Below, in pieces: positions 1 through 9,250 of a DNA stretch of 28,279 nt. The DNA comes from Larix sibirica. Lineage: Eukaryota > Streptophyta > Pinopsida > Pinales > Pinaceae. A program made the position numbers and the translations under genes. The notes under the pieces were generated by a model. It was not told the origin of the DNA. It saw only the letters and a program-made list of their open reading frames with translations, and did not search any database. The stretch's first letter is position 1. Every line of letters begins with the position of its first letter. Location of the stretch: NCBI GenBank assembly GCA_004151065.3, contig NWUY0300020507.1, forward strand, positions 13,017-41,295, in the 5' to 3' direction.

Positions 1-1555
1 AAAACCGGGATACAATACATCTAGGATTCACCAAATACATACATGTGTATATATATATGAAAAAGAAACTAAGAGACAAAAATTTCATAAAACCATGAAT
101 TTCGCATTTGGAAATAAGGCCCAAAAAAGGGTTATAATTAAGAGAAGCCCAAGATCTCTATTTATAACTTGATTTGTAAGAAATTAGTGTTAGCGTTCTT
201 TTTAACTTTTCAGTGTTTCAAAATGACTTGATACATTGACCAAAACGCTGGTTGAAATGACCAATATAGTGTTTCAAGAATCTAAAGCACCACCAAAACA
301 TTTCACTTTTCAGATATGTTTCAGAGGTGTTTCCTACAAGGAAATGTTTCTGAAATGCCCAAACACATTTCCAGGCCCTCAGGGTGGAATTTCTGGTAAC
401 ATAGGAAGGAGGTACAAACCTCAGCACAAATTTTGTTGCTGGGAGCACTGACTAACCTCTGAAGCATGTTAATAAATTGGCATCCATTTCAGGAAGAGGT
501 ACTTGGGAATGGAGATGTAACTCAGGTGAGAAGCTCAACTAAGGGTCTTACACCCATGTGAAGACCTATTTTTAACACGACCGCAATCAAATTATTAAAG
601 ATGCAGAAAAGCAATGAACTTGGACACCAAAGAGAGGTAGGGCTTAAAAGAAATGACGCAAAAATTATCCAGTCCTTCAACACTCCATTAAACCTTAAGA
701 ACCTTTATCATTTTTCCAGCATTTATAAATACAAATAGTTTTATAATATATATGACTGTGTGTGAGTCACTCCCCTGGTTTCTAACTATTTGAAAGTGAC
801 CATGCAAAGACCCATACCAATTTCATACTCTCAAGTAACTTAGGTCTACTGTATAAGAAGCCGAAATGTAGTAAATTACAGATTTTACACCCCAATAAGA
901 AAGCATGTAGGTGTGATTCTTACTTAGGCCACAAAAACATGATATATCATCAAAAAATATATTATAGGAAGATAAATATAGCATCATCATGATACAAATT
1001 TCTAGGTAAAAGGTCAATCTATCAGTTGAAAACATGTTAAGGCTTTCTCCAACAATCTCCATATAACATGGGCTTACTAATATGCTAAGTGCCCTTGTCC
1101 AAAATGGGGTAATCTTTAACCATCCGAGTGTTAGCATTAAAATAAATTAGCATCATTTTATGATGTTTGACTATACTTCAACAAAGAAGTTATGACATCA
1201 TTATAAAGGAAAATTAACAAGGAGGAAATCACTGATCTAGAAACTTACTAAAAAATCGCAGATCCTTTATTTTATCTGTTATTTAGGTGGCAGATGATTA
1301 GACACTATGAAGTCATAAATCATACTGTTTACAATCTTCTAGAAACAATCCAAGCTTTTAAGGGGAACATAGTAAGTAAAGCTCCCTTTAGGCGTTGATA
1401 CAACAGGCACAAGCCCAATTAACTCTTATGGAGAAATTGCCAATGTGGATGTATTGAGATTGCCATTGACAATAAAAGCAAACCCAGCAATTAGACCACT
1501 AAATGACAATCAAACTGTTTATTCTCGCATGCTATAACTAAACAGCATTAGTCAA

Positions 1556-1800
1556 TTGGGTGTAGGTCAGGTGGTTGTGAGGAAAATTTGTTTCCCTCCC
1601 GGCTCAAGTTTGAAGCCTACTTTCCAACATGTTTCCTTAGTGAGCCGATTGTTGATAAGCTATATATGATATACTCATGAGTTGTTGAGCTAGCCTTGTG
1701 CCCTAAAGAATCTAGGGTTTACCCTAGGTAACATCCTCAGAATGATGGGTAGTGCCTGAGAGGTTTCCCCCGAGATATGTTACCTAGAAAGAAAAATAAG
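1556..1800 (+). mobile_element. tRNA-derived SINE
   Basis: The head carries a pol III A-box-like motif (TAGGTCAGGTGG, 1563-1574) and a B-box-like motif (GGCTCAAGTTTG, 1601-1612) at tRNA-like spacing. A body of about 200 bp follows and ends in an A-rich tail (GAAAGAAAAATAAG). It is flanked by an imperfect 16-bp direct repeat, AAACAGCATTAGTCAA at 1540-1555 and AAATAGCATTCATTAA at 1802-1817 (12 of 16 identical), consistent with an old target-site duplication. It has no coding capacity and would depend on LINE enzymes. Family is not assigned. Confidence 0.6.
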
Positions 1801-2679
1801 CAAATAGCATTCATTAAATGTATACATCATGGTTTGAGAGCTTGGGTTTATTGAGCTCATGCATAAGATCTAGTTTTTCCTTGCCAGTCAATCTAGCCTA
1901 CGTTAGTGAGAGCTCAACCCTTGGAAATGAAACCCCAAAACTTGTATTAAGTTACCAACTTACCTTCATGTAACAAGCTGGGGTGAAATCACCTAGCAAG
2001 ATTACCATAATCATGTTGTTGCCCCAAAACACACCAATATTCACATATGGGGACCCTCATATAGTTTTTAGCACTCAAGTTCCTTGGTTTCCCTTAAGAG
2101 AGCCTTTCGTGAAATTCATAAGGCCTAGATGCCATAACTTTAGAGTTGCTCACATCCCATTAGCTAAAGTTAGTACCCATAAGATCTAATAGCATCCCTA
2201 AGCCTTCATAATCGAAGTTGGACTTGTCGTAGCGTTTAAGTCGTTGTTTTGGCTTGCATGTATTTCATTGACATTACAAGCATTAGTCTAAGTGACCTAG
2301 TCTTTCAATGCTTTAATGTAGCTTCCCTTATTAATTAGAGATCAAGCATTCTCATGCTTCACCATCACAAGACAAATGCAAGTGACACATGAAAGATTGA
2401 GTCACAAGTATTTTTGCTTCCATAAGGTGACTCTCTACATTTAAACTTCCAAGCCCAATACCCCTAACTAGAACAGATTGTGTATTGGATTTGTCTTAAG
2501 TCTCGCTTCTACCATTGCAATTCGCCAATCAAATGGCAAAGGAATTTTCCCTCTTAGTCCCTAGTTGTTATTTACATGCTAAGTCACACGGTTCAGGATT
2601 GAGTTTAAATTTGACAACGATTAAATTCGATTCAAATTTGAGTTTTCTAATGAAGTTCAGATAAGGTTCACCAGTAGAT

Positions 2680-2890
2680 TTGTCCATATATATATTTTCA
2701 TAATATATTACATTTTATAATATATTAAAATAACATATATATATGTGTGTGTGTGTAAAACAATTTAATATAGCATAAATAAAATTAATAACATTTAATA
2801 AATATCATAATAAATAAAATATATTCATAAGTAGTGTATAAGTTATACTTTATAAAATAATAAAGTTCATAAATTATATTTTATAATACC
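2680..2890. repeat. AT-rich tract with (TA)n(TG)n microsatellite
   Basis: About 200 bp of almost pure A/T includes a compound microsatellite at about 2734-2756, where TA repeats switch to TG repeats. The whole tract is likely to be length-variable. Confidence 0.8.
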
Positions 2891-2916
2891 AAGGAATACA
2901 AAAAGAATAAATACCA

Positions 2917-3115
2917 CCAAGAAAAAAATACAACCACCAAACTATACCGTCGTCGGGGGAAAGGTATATAGTTGCTTGTCGAGAAAGGAATACACAAAGA
3001 AGAAATACCATTCTGGAAAGAAATACATGAAGAAGGAATAATGTTGTGGAAAGGAATACAGCCACCAAACTATAGCATACCGTTGTCGCAAGAAGGAATA
3101 TAGTTGTCGCTACAT
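2917..3115 (+). repeat. Diverged direct duplication with CCACCAAACTATA core
   Basis: Two related segments, about 2925-2985 and 3055-3115, share the order AATACA, CCACCAAACTATA, ACCGTYGTCG, then GGTATATAG or GGAATATAG TTG. Between them are further AAGGAATACA-like words. Any reading frame across it is repetitive and shows no protein family, so I treat this as repeat DNA. Confidence 0.5.
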
Positions 3116-3273
3116 AAATCATATGCTACCGCCATTATGGATAATGCAGTTACAATTTTTGTGTATAAAGTACATCATACGATTGTCAATCGAGTTGTGG
3201 TTAGAACTCATAGCAATCAAGGTCGCAACAGTTGAGGCATCAAGTGGCTGCAGCCAGTGTATGTCGAATTTTA

Positions 3274-3315
3274 GGTGAACCTCAACGAATTAGAATTGTT
3301 TGGTTGAGGTTCACC
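3274..3315. repeat. Perfect 13-bp inverted repeat (hairpin)
   Basis: GGTGAACCTCAAC at 3274-3286 is exactly complementary to GTTGAGGTTCACC at 3303-3315, with a 16-nt loop. Outside the arms, TTT and AAA extend the pairing after a one-base bulge. It could be a transposon-internal palindrome; no function is assigned. A purine run ending GGGGGAG about 75 bp further right resembles a retroelement polypurine tract. Confidence 0.6.
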
Positions 3316-4453
3316 AAATCCTGAAGGTTCATATTCAGCGAACCCTGCGACTTAGCCTAGTTGCAACTCAAGCATTAATGAAAGGGGGAGTGAGCATCAT
3401 ACCTTGCATATTTTGTTAGTCGCAAACCAAAGGAATAAAGGATGTTGTCCTTTCATACACTGTGTCACGACTCACTAGATAATGAGTAAGGCCTCGCCCC
3501 ACTATGCTTGATGCCATGCGATTAATGGACTCTCACCCACTTGCAAGCAAATACATTACCTTCCCTCCTCCCTCCTTATGTGTTTACTTATTTTCCTATG
3601 CCCCAGTTGTCACTCCTATGACCTAGCTGTCCTTCATGTGCCCTGGCTCTCAAAAATGAAAAACATTATTTTCTCCTGAATCCCAACAAAATTAAACTTC
3701 GTATGTTACCAGCTTGACATAACAGGTTAATATCATTGATCTGTCTAAAACCAGGTTTATAGTAATAATCTACTTGCCTAATGACAGATCTCTAACAATA
3801 GTTTTAAAGCACAACTATTTTTATAAAATCACCTACAAATAAAAATATGTCTCTGCCAGCATTTGTCATGTTTCATGGTTTCTTATTTATTGCCACATGG
3901 GCACTTTTATTCCAAACAAAAGGCATCAATCGTCATTTTGCATGTATTTAGGCATACGATTCCCAGGAGTGCAACTAGATATTATGTTTTTCCAGCTGAA
4001 AAGTGTTGGGTATGATCATTGATAGATTCATCCTCCGGAATGTCAAACCCCATTGCCTGACCGTACATGTGAAGAATTCTAGCCATAAATAAAACCATTT
4101 TTTGCACGGTTTGTCTGAAGTGAACATTCTCAGCAAGCTTTAGGGTTTTAGGGGTTTATACTAAACTTTAAATAAAACAACCAACTGCTTCCACTAGTTT
4201 GCAGACTGTGTAAAAGTGGCTAATAAGATCTAGAAAATGCCATTTATAATGCATATCCTGTTATGAATTTCCAGATATGCTCTAATACTTAAGTCAACAG
4301 GTCTGCCATCATAACCTAATCTCGCTGTTTTTCCTACATTCAGAGAGTCTCTACTGAATCCTAAAATAAAAGCAATTAAAAGCCGAAACGAAAAGCTTTT
4401 ATTAATATAAATGAAGCCTAAAACACTTGTGGAAGAAACAGATGATGAAATAC

Positions 4454-4530
4454 CTTTGATTCCGAGGGATGTTTGGCCAGATCCGACGGCCATAAGAGCG
4501 TGCTCAATCTGCACGAGCTTTCCCGATGGG
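4454..4530 (-). CDS. PAB1: 20S proteasome subunit alpha type-2, coding exon 2
   Basis: Continuing from exon 1, the spliced codon AG|C gives Ser14, followed by PSGKLVQIEHAL and then MAVGSGQTSLGIK, ending one base into codon 40. This is the conserved N-terminal proteasome alpha signature (the S-P-x-G-x-L-x-Q-x-E-x-A block), which forms the N-terminal gate and first helix of alpha subunits. The only visible difference from the angiosperm protein I remember is Met for Thr after HAL. The donor is AAAG|GTATTT and the acceptor of the preceding intron is GCGTGAAG|CCC. The next base is G, as needed for the expected Ala40 codon. The full protein is about 235 residues, so about 195 residues (the bulk of the gene) are outside this window or unrecognised. 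Confidence 0.93.
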
Positions 4531-4641
4531 CTTCACGCGTTCATGAAATAAAGACAGCGAGAAGATTAGGCAATGATTCTGCTAAGTAAGCCAAAGACGG
4601 AGAAGATTGGAGGAAGAAATCCTGAAAGCGTTCAGTCATAC
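4531..4641 (-). other. PAB1: Intron 1 of the proteasome alpha-2 gene
   Basis: A 111-nt GT-AG intron (GTATGACT...GTGAAG on the minus strand) splits codon 14. Its boundaries are fixed by the protein match on both sides. Without splicing, the frame hits a TGA just before the SPSGK block, so removal is required. Confidence 0.88.
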
Positions 4642-4682
4642 CTGAAAGTGGTGAGGGAAAAGGAGTACTGACTGTCTCCCAT
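4642..4682 (-). CDS. PAB1: 20S proteasome subunit alpha type-2, coding exon 1
   Basis: This exon encodes the first 13 residues plus two bases of codon 14 of proteasome alpha-2, a structural subunit of the outer heptameric ring of the 20S core particle, which gates substrate entry in cytosol and nucleus. The translation begins MGDSQYSFSLTTF, matching the plant alpha-2 N-terminus as I know it. The start codon lies in a good context (AGCTATGGGA). The exon ends TTTCAG followed by GTATGA, a proper donor, and leaves phase 2 that is completed by exon 2. The nearest other reading in this area is only antisense noise. The call is very secure because the spliced product of the two exons follows the family residue for residue, with one evident substitution. 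Confidence 0.93.
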
Positions 4683-4825
4683 AGCTATTAGATTTCTTGT
4701 TGGCTCTGCAATAACAAAAATGTACTGTGGAGGAGAGAAGCGGGGCGAAGCGAAGTAAAATTTGTGTGACAAAATGAAAGGTTTCTTTCTTCTCAAGTAA
4801 ACTAGTAGACTCTGTACACGATCTA

Positions 4826-4837
4826 CATTTATAAATC
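4826..4837 (-). promoter_or_regulatory. TATA box of the proteasome alpha-2 gene
   Basis: The minus strand reads GATTTATAAATG about 145 nt upstream of the start codon, which would place transcription start near 4800 and give a 5' UTR of roughly 120 nt. The leader also has a good acceptor-like stretch (TTGTTATTGCAG, about 4705-4716), so a small 5' UTR intron cannot be excluded. Confidence 0.5.
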
Positions 4838-5060
4838 AAAAGCCACGCTAAAGACCCGACCACACTTTCTTTTTATTTTCTTTTTAGGAGTATTGATGCA
4901 AGGTGTCAACACATGAGGTTCATTTCAAAACTAATGGGAATGGGTTTAAATTTTTGTTAGGGGGATATTATATCGTTTGAAATAATTGCAATAATTACAT
5001 TGAGGGTAGTGAGATGCTCTCCGCTTAGTATGGAGAGATGTTGCCACTTCACATAAAGTT

Positions 5061-5160
5061 TGATTTAATAATTTAATTTAATTGTGTTATTTGATAAAAA
5101 TTATATAATATGACTTAATAATTTAATTTAATTGTGTTATTTGATAAAAATGTATATAAT
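5061..5160. repeat. 50-bp tandem duplication
   Basis: Two copies, 5061-5110 and 5111-5160, lie head to tail with one substitution (T to C at the fourth base) in their first 40 bases and slight slippage in the AT tail. Near identity suggests a recent duplication in otherwise decayed DNA. Confidence 0.85.
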
Positions 5161-5579
5161 AGTTAAAAACTTTTTTTATTCCACATATTGTATCAATAAG
5201 TTTATAAACCTTATCCTATCTTAGGGAGGAACTCATAGAAAGAGTAGTTGAGAAGCAAAGGATTAAAATATAGAAAGATAACTTTTTGAGAATGATTAGA
5301 AATAAAGAAAATGACTAAACTTGAAATCTAGAAACTAATTATGTTACACAAGTTGGACAAATAAGAGACCCCATAAATAAGATCACCAAGGTGGGAACTA
5401 TAACAAATTTGTTGTTTTTTCAATGGACTTTCATATGAGATTTTAGCAGTAAGGTGGCAGGTATGTCAAGAAAGCAACACATTACTATATTAAGGGAGTT
5501 CATTTATATTACACATGATAGTGTAGACAAATGACCTTTTGTAAGCCACAAGAGTGCACATGCCCCACATCCCATAACT

Positions 5580-5718
5580 TTGAGTTGTGATTTAGTGGTT
5601 GGAAAGGGCATCATCATGCAAACAACCTAAGTTCGAACTTTGGATGGTGTAGAGACCTTGTGTGTGATTGATAGAAGGTGTTTGACTCTTGGAGTTGGTT
5701 TTCATTCGCAAAAAAAAG
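5580..5718 (+). mobile_element. Short tRNA-related SINE-like element
   Basis: An A-box-like stretch TGATTTAGTGGTTGG (5588-5602) resembles the tRNA TAGCTCAGTGGTTAG pattern, and a strong B box AGTTCGAACTT (5630-5640) follows at suitable spacing. The unit ends in a run of eight A at about 5710-5717. No convincing target-site duplication was found, so ends are approximate. It could also be a decayed tRNA pseudogene, but the extra 70 bp before the A run favours a SINE. Confidence 0.5.
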
Positions 5719-5719
5719 G

Positions 5720-6615
5720 ACTTAATGCATGTATAATAAGCCAAAATTATTTAAGTGGAGCTTAATACAATACCTTATATGATATCCTAATAATGGACTT
5801 TTGAAAGTAAAGGAGGATGGTCTTTGATCTTGTTTTATTGAAGAATGGTAATAATCACCTATTGTGAAAGTAATGGACCAATTTGCAATGAATGAGAGCA
5901 TGATTCGAACAATAATAGTTAATAAAACCACGGGATTAGTCAATTTCTCGATGTTTTTTTAAAGATAATCATAGATAAAAAGAATAAAAGAATAAAAAAA
6001 TTAAAAAAAATCCACCTTTAAGGAATGTGTTAAAGGATTTGTTTGTTAAAATGTGTTGTTTAGTGATCATTTCTGTTAATGGACTTAATATCATTATGAT
6101 GGAAGTTAGCAATGAAAGTTCAACTAGGTTAGTGGAAGCAATGCATTGTTATAGCCCTCCTAATATTTGATTCCTCTAAAATGTGGCCAAGGCACTTATG
6201 CAAGGAGGGTATTCTGAGCTATCAAGTCGTGATAATCATTGAGTCAAGTAAAGTGGTCATACTCATCATAGCATAAAACAATGCCCCAGCTCTTGATAGG
6301 TGGTAGATACTCAACACTTAACTATAATAAGGAAGCATCTTCAATAATTCCATTATAATTGCAATTATAGTATTTAAATCTATCATTTGCAAAGCATTTA
6401 GATACATGTAATGTGGAATCATTTGCCTTCTATGAGTCTTTTTGGTGAGGCATTTATGTGGCCCCTTGTTATTTGTATAAGCAATCAAGTGACTTGGTAG
6501 GTTAATCTTTTATCATCTGACCTTCATTATGTGAAGTGGTCTTCTTATTATTAGGTTTGTATATCAAGGAAGTATTTAAGTCATCATCCATCCATTTGTG
6601 TGGATATTTTGTAGA
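5720..6615. other. No recognisable gene
   Basis: AT-rich sequence with stops in all frames. I see no protein family, terminal repeat or RNA gene. An A-rich run near 5985-6010 is the only local feature. Confidence 0.6.
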
Positions 6616-6712
6616 GATGGTTCAATGTATAATCTTGTACAAGGTGGCTTGATGTGAAGTCTTATGCAAGATGGCTCAATTTAGAGTCCTATGCAAGGTG
6701 GCTCCATGTAGG
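6616..6712 (+). repeat. 27-bp minisatellite, 3.6 units
   Basis: Units start at 6616, 6643, 6670 and 6697, each exactly 27 bp except the last, which is 16 bp. The pattern is (G/A)-rich GRTGGCTYRATGTA followed by GTCYTATGCAA. Because 27 is a multiple of three, each frame gives a 9-residue repeat, but units 2 to 4 contain in-frame stops in the glycine-rich frame, so no protein is claimed. Confidence 0.85.
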
Positions 6713-7429
6713 ACCCCGTCCTGGATATTCTAAGTTTAATAATAATCCTTGTTTCCTTCTGTTTCCACATTTGTTTCAAGTTTTCATTTTTTATTTTCTA
6801 ACTTAAGTTTATTTCAATGCATGTAAAATATATCAAGTTTACATTTACTAGTTGCTATAAACATATTTTTTGTTTAATCTATTTCTAACATTTACTTCGT
6901 ATGTGCAGGTGTAACAACATATGAGCCTTATTTTTCTTACTGGAAATAATAATTTAACAGAGGTAGAAATGATAAAATATATCTGTATGATAAGTACATG
7001 TTAGATAGCTAGTAGATCCACCCTTGTTGTTGTCCCCTTTGTTGATCCCTTTAGTTGAATGCCTTGTTGTTTCCCTGCAACCAAAACCTTCCCCCAAACC
7101 CTAAAAATCAACCAGCCCAAACAGTTTTGCCACCTTGACAACTGGCGAGGTCTCCTCGACCACCCAGCTCCAAAGGGACTCCTTTGGACCCCTGAGCCCA
7201 AACCAAGTACAAGCCAACCTGTTATATCCCTTCAAAAAAATCTCCAGCAAAAACCCCCTTTTGGCTTTGCTCTGAAAATTCTATCTCTACTCTAAAACAT
7301 TCTCCCAAAAATATCTAAGGTAAAAGATCCTCCCCTCCCTCCTCTCTTCTCCATCTTATCCCCTGTTTGCCGACTCTTCTCCTCCACCATTAATACCCTT
7401 GTCTTTTAACATAAATCCCTCAACCCATG
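6713..7429. other. Unassigned; C/T-rich leader-like stretch
   Basis: The plus strand from about 7050 to 7400 is rich in C and T (for example CCTCCCCTCCCTCCTC) and contains CCCTAAAAATC, looking like an untranslated leader. On the minus strand it follows the copia relic at 7430-7800 but shows no integrase sequence, so the element is interrupted here. I cannot tell whether this is a second element's leader or host DNA. Confidence 0.35.
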
Positions 7430-7800
7430 TCAATCCTCGAGCCCTCAACTTTGACTCNTTCATAACCAGTCATGACGACCTTGTTGTCAGAGGATTTTCT
7501 TATCTCCACAATCCCATCAAACATGTGGATGGAATGGCCTTGCTATCGAATCTTCAGCAGGGACAATATGTTTCTCTGCAACTCTGGAAGATAGAGAACA
7601 TTATGCAACAAAAAATCAGGGAATCCATGCATTTTGAACCTAATGGAATCAATTCCCTTTTGTTTGAGGATGGATTTGTCTACAAAATATACTATGCCAT
7701 CTACATTAACATTCATTTATTCAAAATAGTCTTTTCTAAATTCCATGTGGGATGTTGCACCAATATCAACAATCCATGTATCTTTGTAAGATGAAAATGA
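7430..7800 (-). pseudogene. Ty1/copia protease and pre-integrase relic
   Basis: The minus strand encodes the copia aspartic-protease region: TWIVDIGATSHMEFRKDYF (family form W-I-V-D-S-G-A-[ST]-x-H-M, here with Ile replacing the active-site Ser), then VYFVDKS, LHNVLYLPELQRNILSL and, after a stop, QGHSIHMFDG. These are the usual blocks leading into the GAG-pre-integrase domain. In-frame stops (after KDYFE and before QGHS) and an N at 7458 make it non-functional. The protein is cut before any integrase core. The 131-codon ORF on the opposite strand (7399-7794) is the shadow of this relic. Identification is firm; the precise copia lineage is not. Confidence 0.85.
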
Positions 7801-8280
7801 TGCACGATCTCATTTATTCAAATATTACAGTGTGCAACAATAAAATGAGCAGATTTCATAGGTTTACCCACATCAACAACTTTGTTTTATGCTGCTTTTT
7901 GCTTCTTCTATATCTTCTCCCATGTAATTATGCATGTATGTACCTCGTTTCAATCTTTGTCGCAACAAACACACTGAAGATGAAGTTTCTCACTACCCCC
8001 TTGTCTCTCATGGTCCTTCTTTTGTGTCCTCTATGAGAATGCATCTTTTACAAGCTAGCCATCTCTGCAATAGTCTTCAAGACAATAAATTACACAATAG
8101 TGAACTCAATCTATACAATCTACCTTATAGAGAGATGGTACAAAAAATTATAAGTTTAGTGTTGTAGGTATGTTGTCTCTTCCAAGACCTTTTACATCAT
8201 ATTATTTCAATATTGATGAACACAATCTCTAGTAGAATCTTTGTAACAATATGATATTACAAAAAATCATGGGCACCCAA
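7801..8280 (-). pseudogene. Decayed copia gag C-terminal part
   Basis: Directly upstream of the protease relic on the same strand, short frames such as VVDVGKPMKSAHFIVAH can be read in register but are broken by stops and shifts. No clean CCHC knuckle is left. The position, where gag C-terminus is expected, is the main support. Confidence 0.4.
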
Positions 8281-8281
8281 G

Positions 8282-8345
8282 CCTCTTCAATGTTCAACGA
8301 CCAATGATACCCACCTCTTCAAGGTTCAACGACCAACAATGGAAA
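8282..8345 (+). repeat. 32-bp direct repeat
   Basis: CCTCTTCAATGTTCAACGAC (8282) and CCTCTTCAAGGTTCAACGAC (8314) lie 32 bp apart and continue with ACCAAYRATG-like sequence. They lie in the leader-like stretch of the copia relic. Confidence 0.7.
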
Positions 8346-8399
8346 TGGTGATAAGCAATAATAAAATATTGATATCAACAACCTACTATACCAAAGTGA

Positions 8400-8475
8400 C
8401 TCCAATAGAAATATACCACGCAACACAGCTGATGCTACAACTCCAATAGTAATATACCACGCTCAAGAGAGCATT
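8400..8475 (+). repeat. 41-bp direct repeat with AATATACCACG
   Basis: CTCCAATAGAAATATACCAC (8401) and CTCCAATAGTAATATACCAC (8442) are spaced 41 bp. A third, weaker relative (GTAGCAATATACAACC) lies near 8728 and is followed by GAGAGCATTCACCAAG, which echoes GAGAGCATTCATCAAG after the second copy. Confidence 0.65.
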
Positions 8476-9250
8476 CATCAAGTCGGCGTACCATTTCAGG
8501 CACCGTGTGTAGCAGTTCCACCAGTCAGAAATAGGGTTTCGATCAATGATACATTGGTAGATTGCAATAATATACAATCTTCATGTAGATGAGTACCTTC
8601 ACTTCTAGAAATTAGGGCATTCTTCTACCACCGCGGCAACTCCACCATCACTATCCTATCTTGCACGCAGGTCTCCACATACTAAAAATTGGGGTTCCAA
8701 TCCTAAAATGTTCGCCACGCAGCTACTGTAGCAATATACAACCTAGCTCCACGCTGAAGAGAGCATTCACCAAGACTCATCGTTCATGGAGAGAGCACGC
8801 ACCAATGTAGTTATGCACAATCCACGCATTCAATGAATTTTCGTTGCAGCAAACAGTTCCATGCATACCACACAGTCATCGTTAAGAGGGGATTTCCTTC
8901 AATGGACTTGATAGTCGCAGCTCCACACAAGGGAACAAGATTTGAACTCTCTCATGGAGGAACTGGCTTATTCGTCTTCCTTCGTTTCTCTGGTCTATCG
9001 ACGGTCTCTCATCCAAGAGAAAGCAAATGCAAGGCAAGGTTGATAGAATTAGGGTTTGTGTCATACAAAATTAGGGTTCCGAAAGAGTCCAAGAGTGAGC
9101 GTAGGAAGAGGGAAGGTGGATATGCCATGAGTGATCAAGCAGAGATAGAAGACCTGAAGAGCAAAGGGAAAACAACTACAAAAATATGCCAAAAGAGGCA
9201 TATAATATAATAGAGTAAAGGCAAGGAGTTATGAAGAGCTTTAATATCAC
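8476..9250 (-). mobile_element. Probable leader and decayed PBS of the copia relic
   Basis: On the minus strand the stretch upstream of the gag debris is non-coding and ends (9236-9250) in GTGATATTAAAGCTC. This is the tRNA-iMet PBS region GTGGTATCAGAGCTC with three transition-type changes. Just beyond, AATAACTCC at 9269-9277 matches the word next to the intact PBS of the copia element at 17.5 kb. This supports an element oriented leftwards whose LTR would start just right of 9250. The 125-codon plus-strand ORF at 8833-9210 matches no family and is probably chance. Confidence 0.4.

Larger units (their letters stand above)
1..4453 (-). other. Probable long intron 2 of the proteasome alpha-2 gene
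   Basis: Downstream of exon 2 on the minus strand I looked for the next conserved blocks of the alpha-2 protein (the GVVIATEKK, GMGPDFR and EFTQSGG segments) and found none. The simplest reading is an intron of more than 4.4 kb running off the left edge, as is common in conifer-like genomes. It contains a SINE, an AT/TG microsatellite, a diverged 60-bp duplication and a hairpin, listed separately. The left 1.5 kb holds no recognisable gene. Alternatives are a truncated pseudogene copy or a local rearrangement; the intact splice sites and clean frame of exons 1 and 2 argue against long-term decay. Confidence 0.55.

Noticed and set aside
2874-3122. 82-codon hydrophobic minus-strand ORF, possible membrane protein
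   Set aside because: The hydrophobicity comes from translating a diverged AAGGAATACA repeat; no helix pattern or family match.
4140-4156. TTTAGGG-like telomeric motif
   Set aside because: Only two imperfect copies occur; not an interstitial telomere array.
7399-7794. 131-codon plus-strand ORF, the longest on the plus strand
   Set aside because: It lies exactly opposite the copia protease and pre-integrase relic, whose family motifs are on the minus strand.
8833-9210. 125-codon plus-strand ORF
   Set aside because: No domain or family resemblance, in a leader-like transposon stretch; no promoter or poly(A) signal evident.
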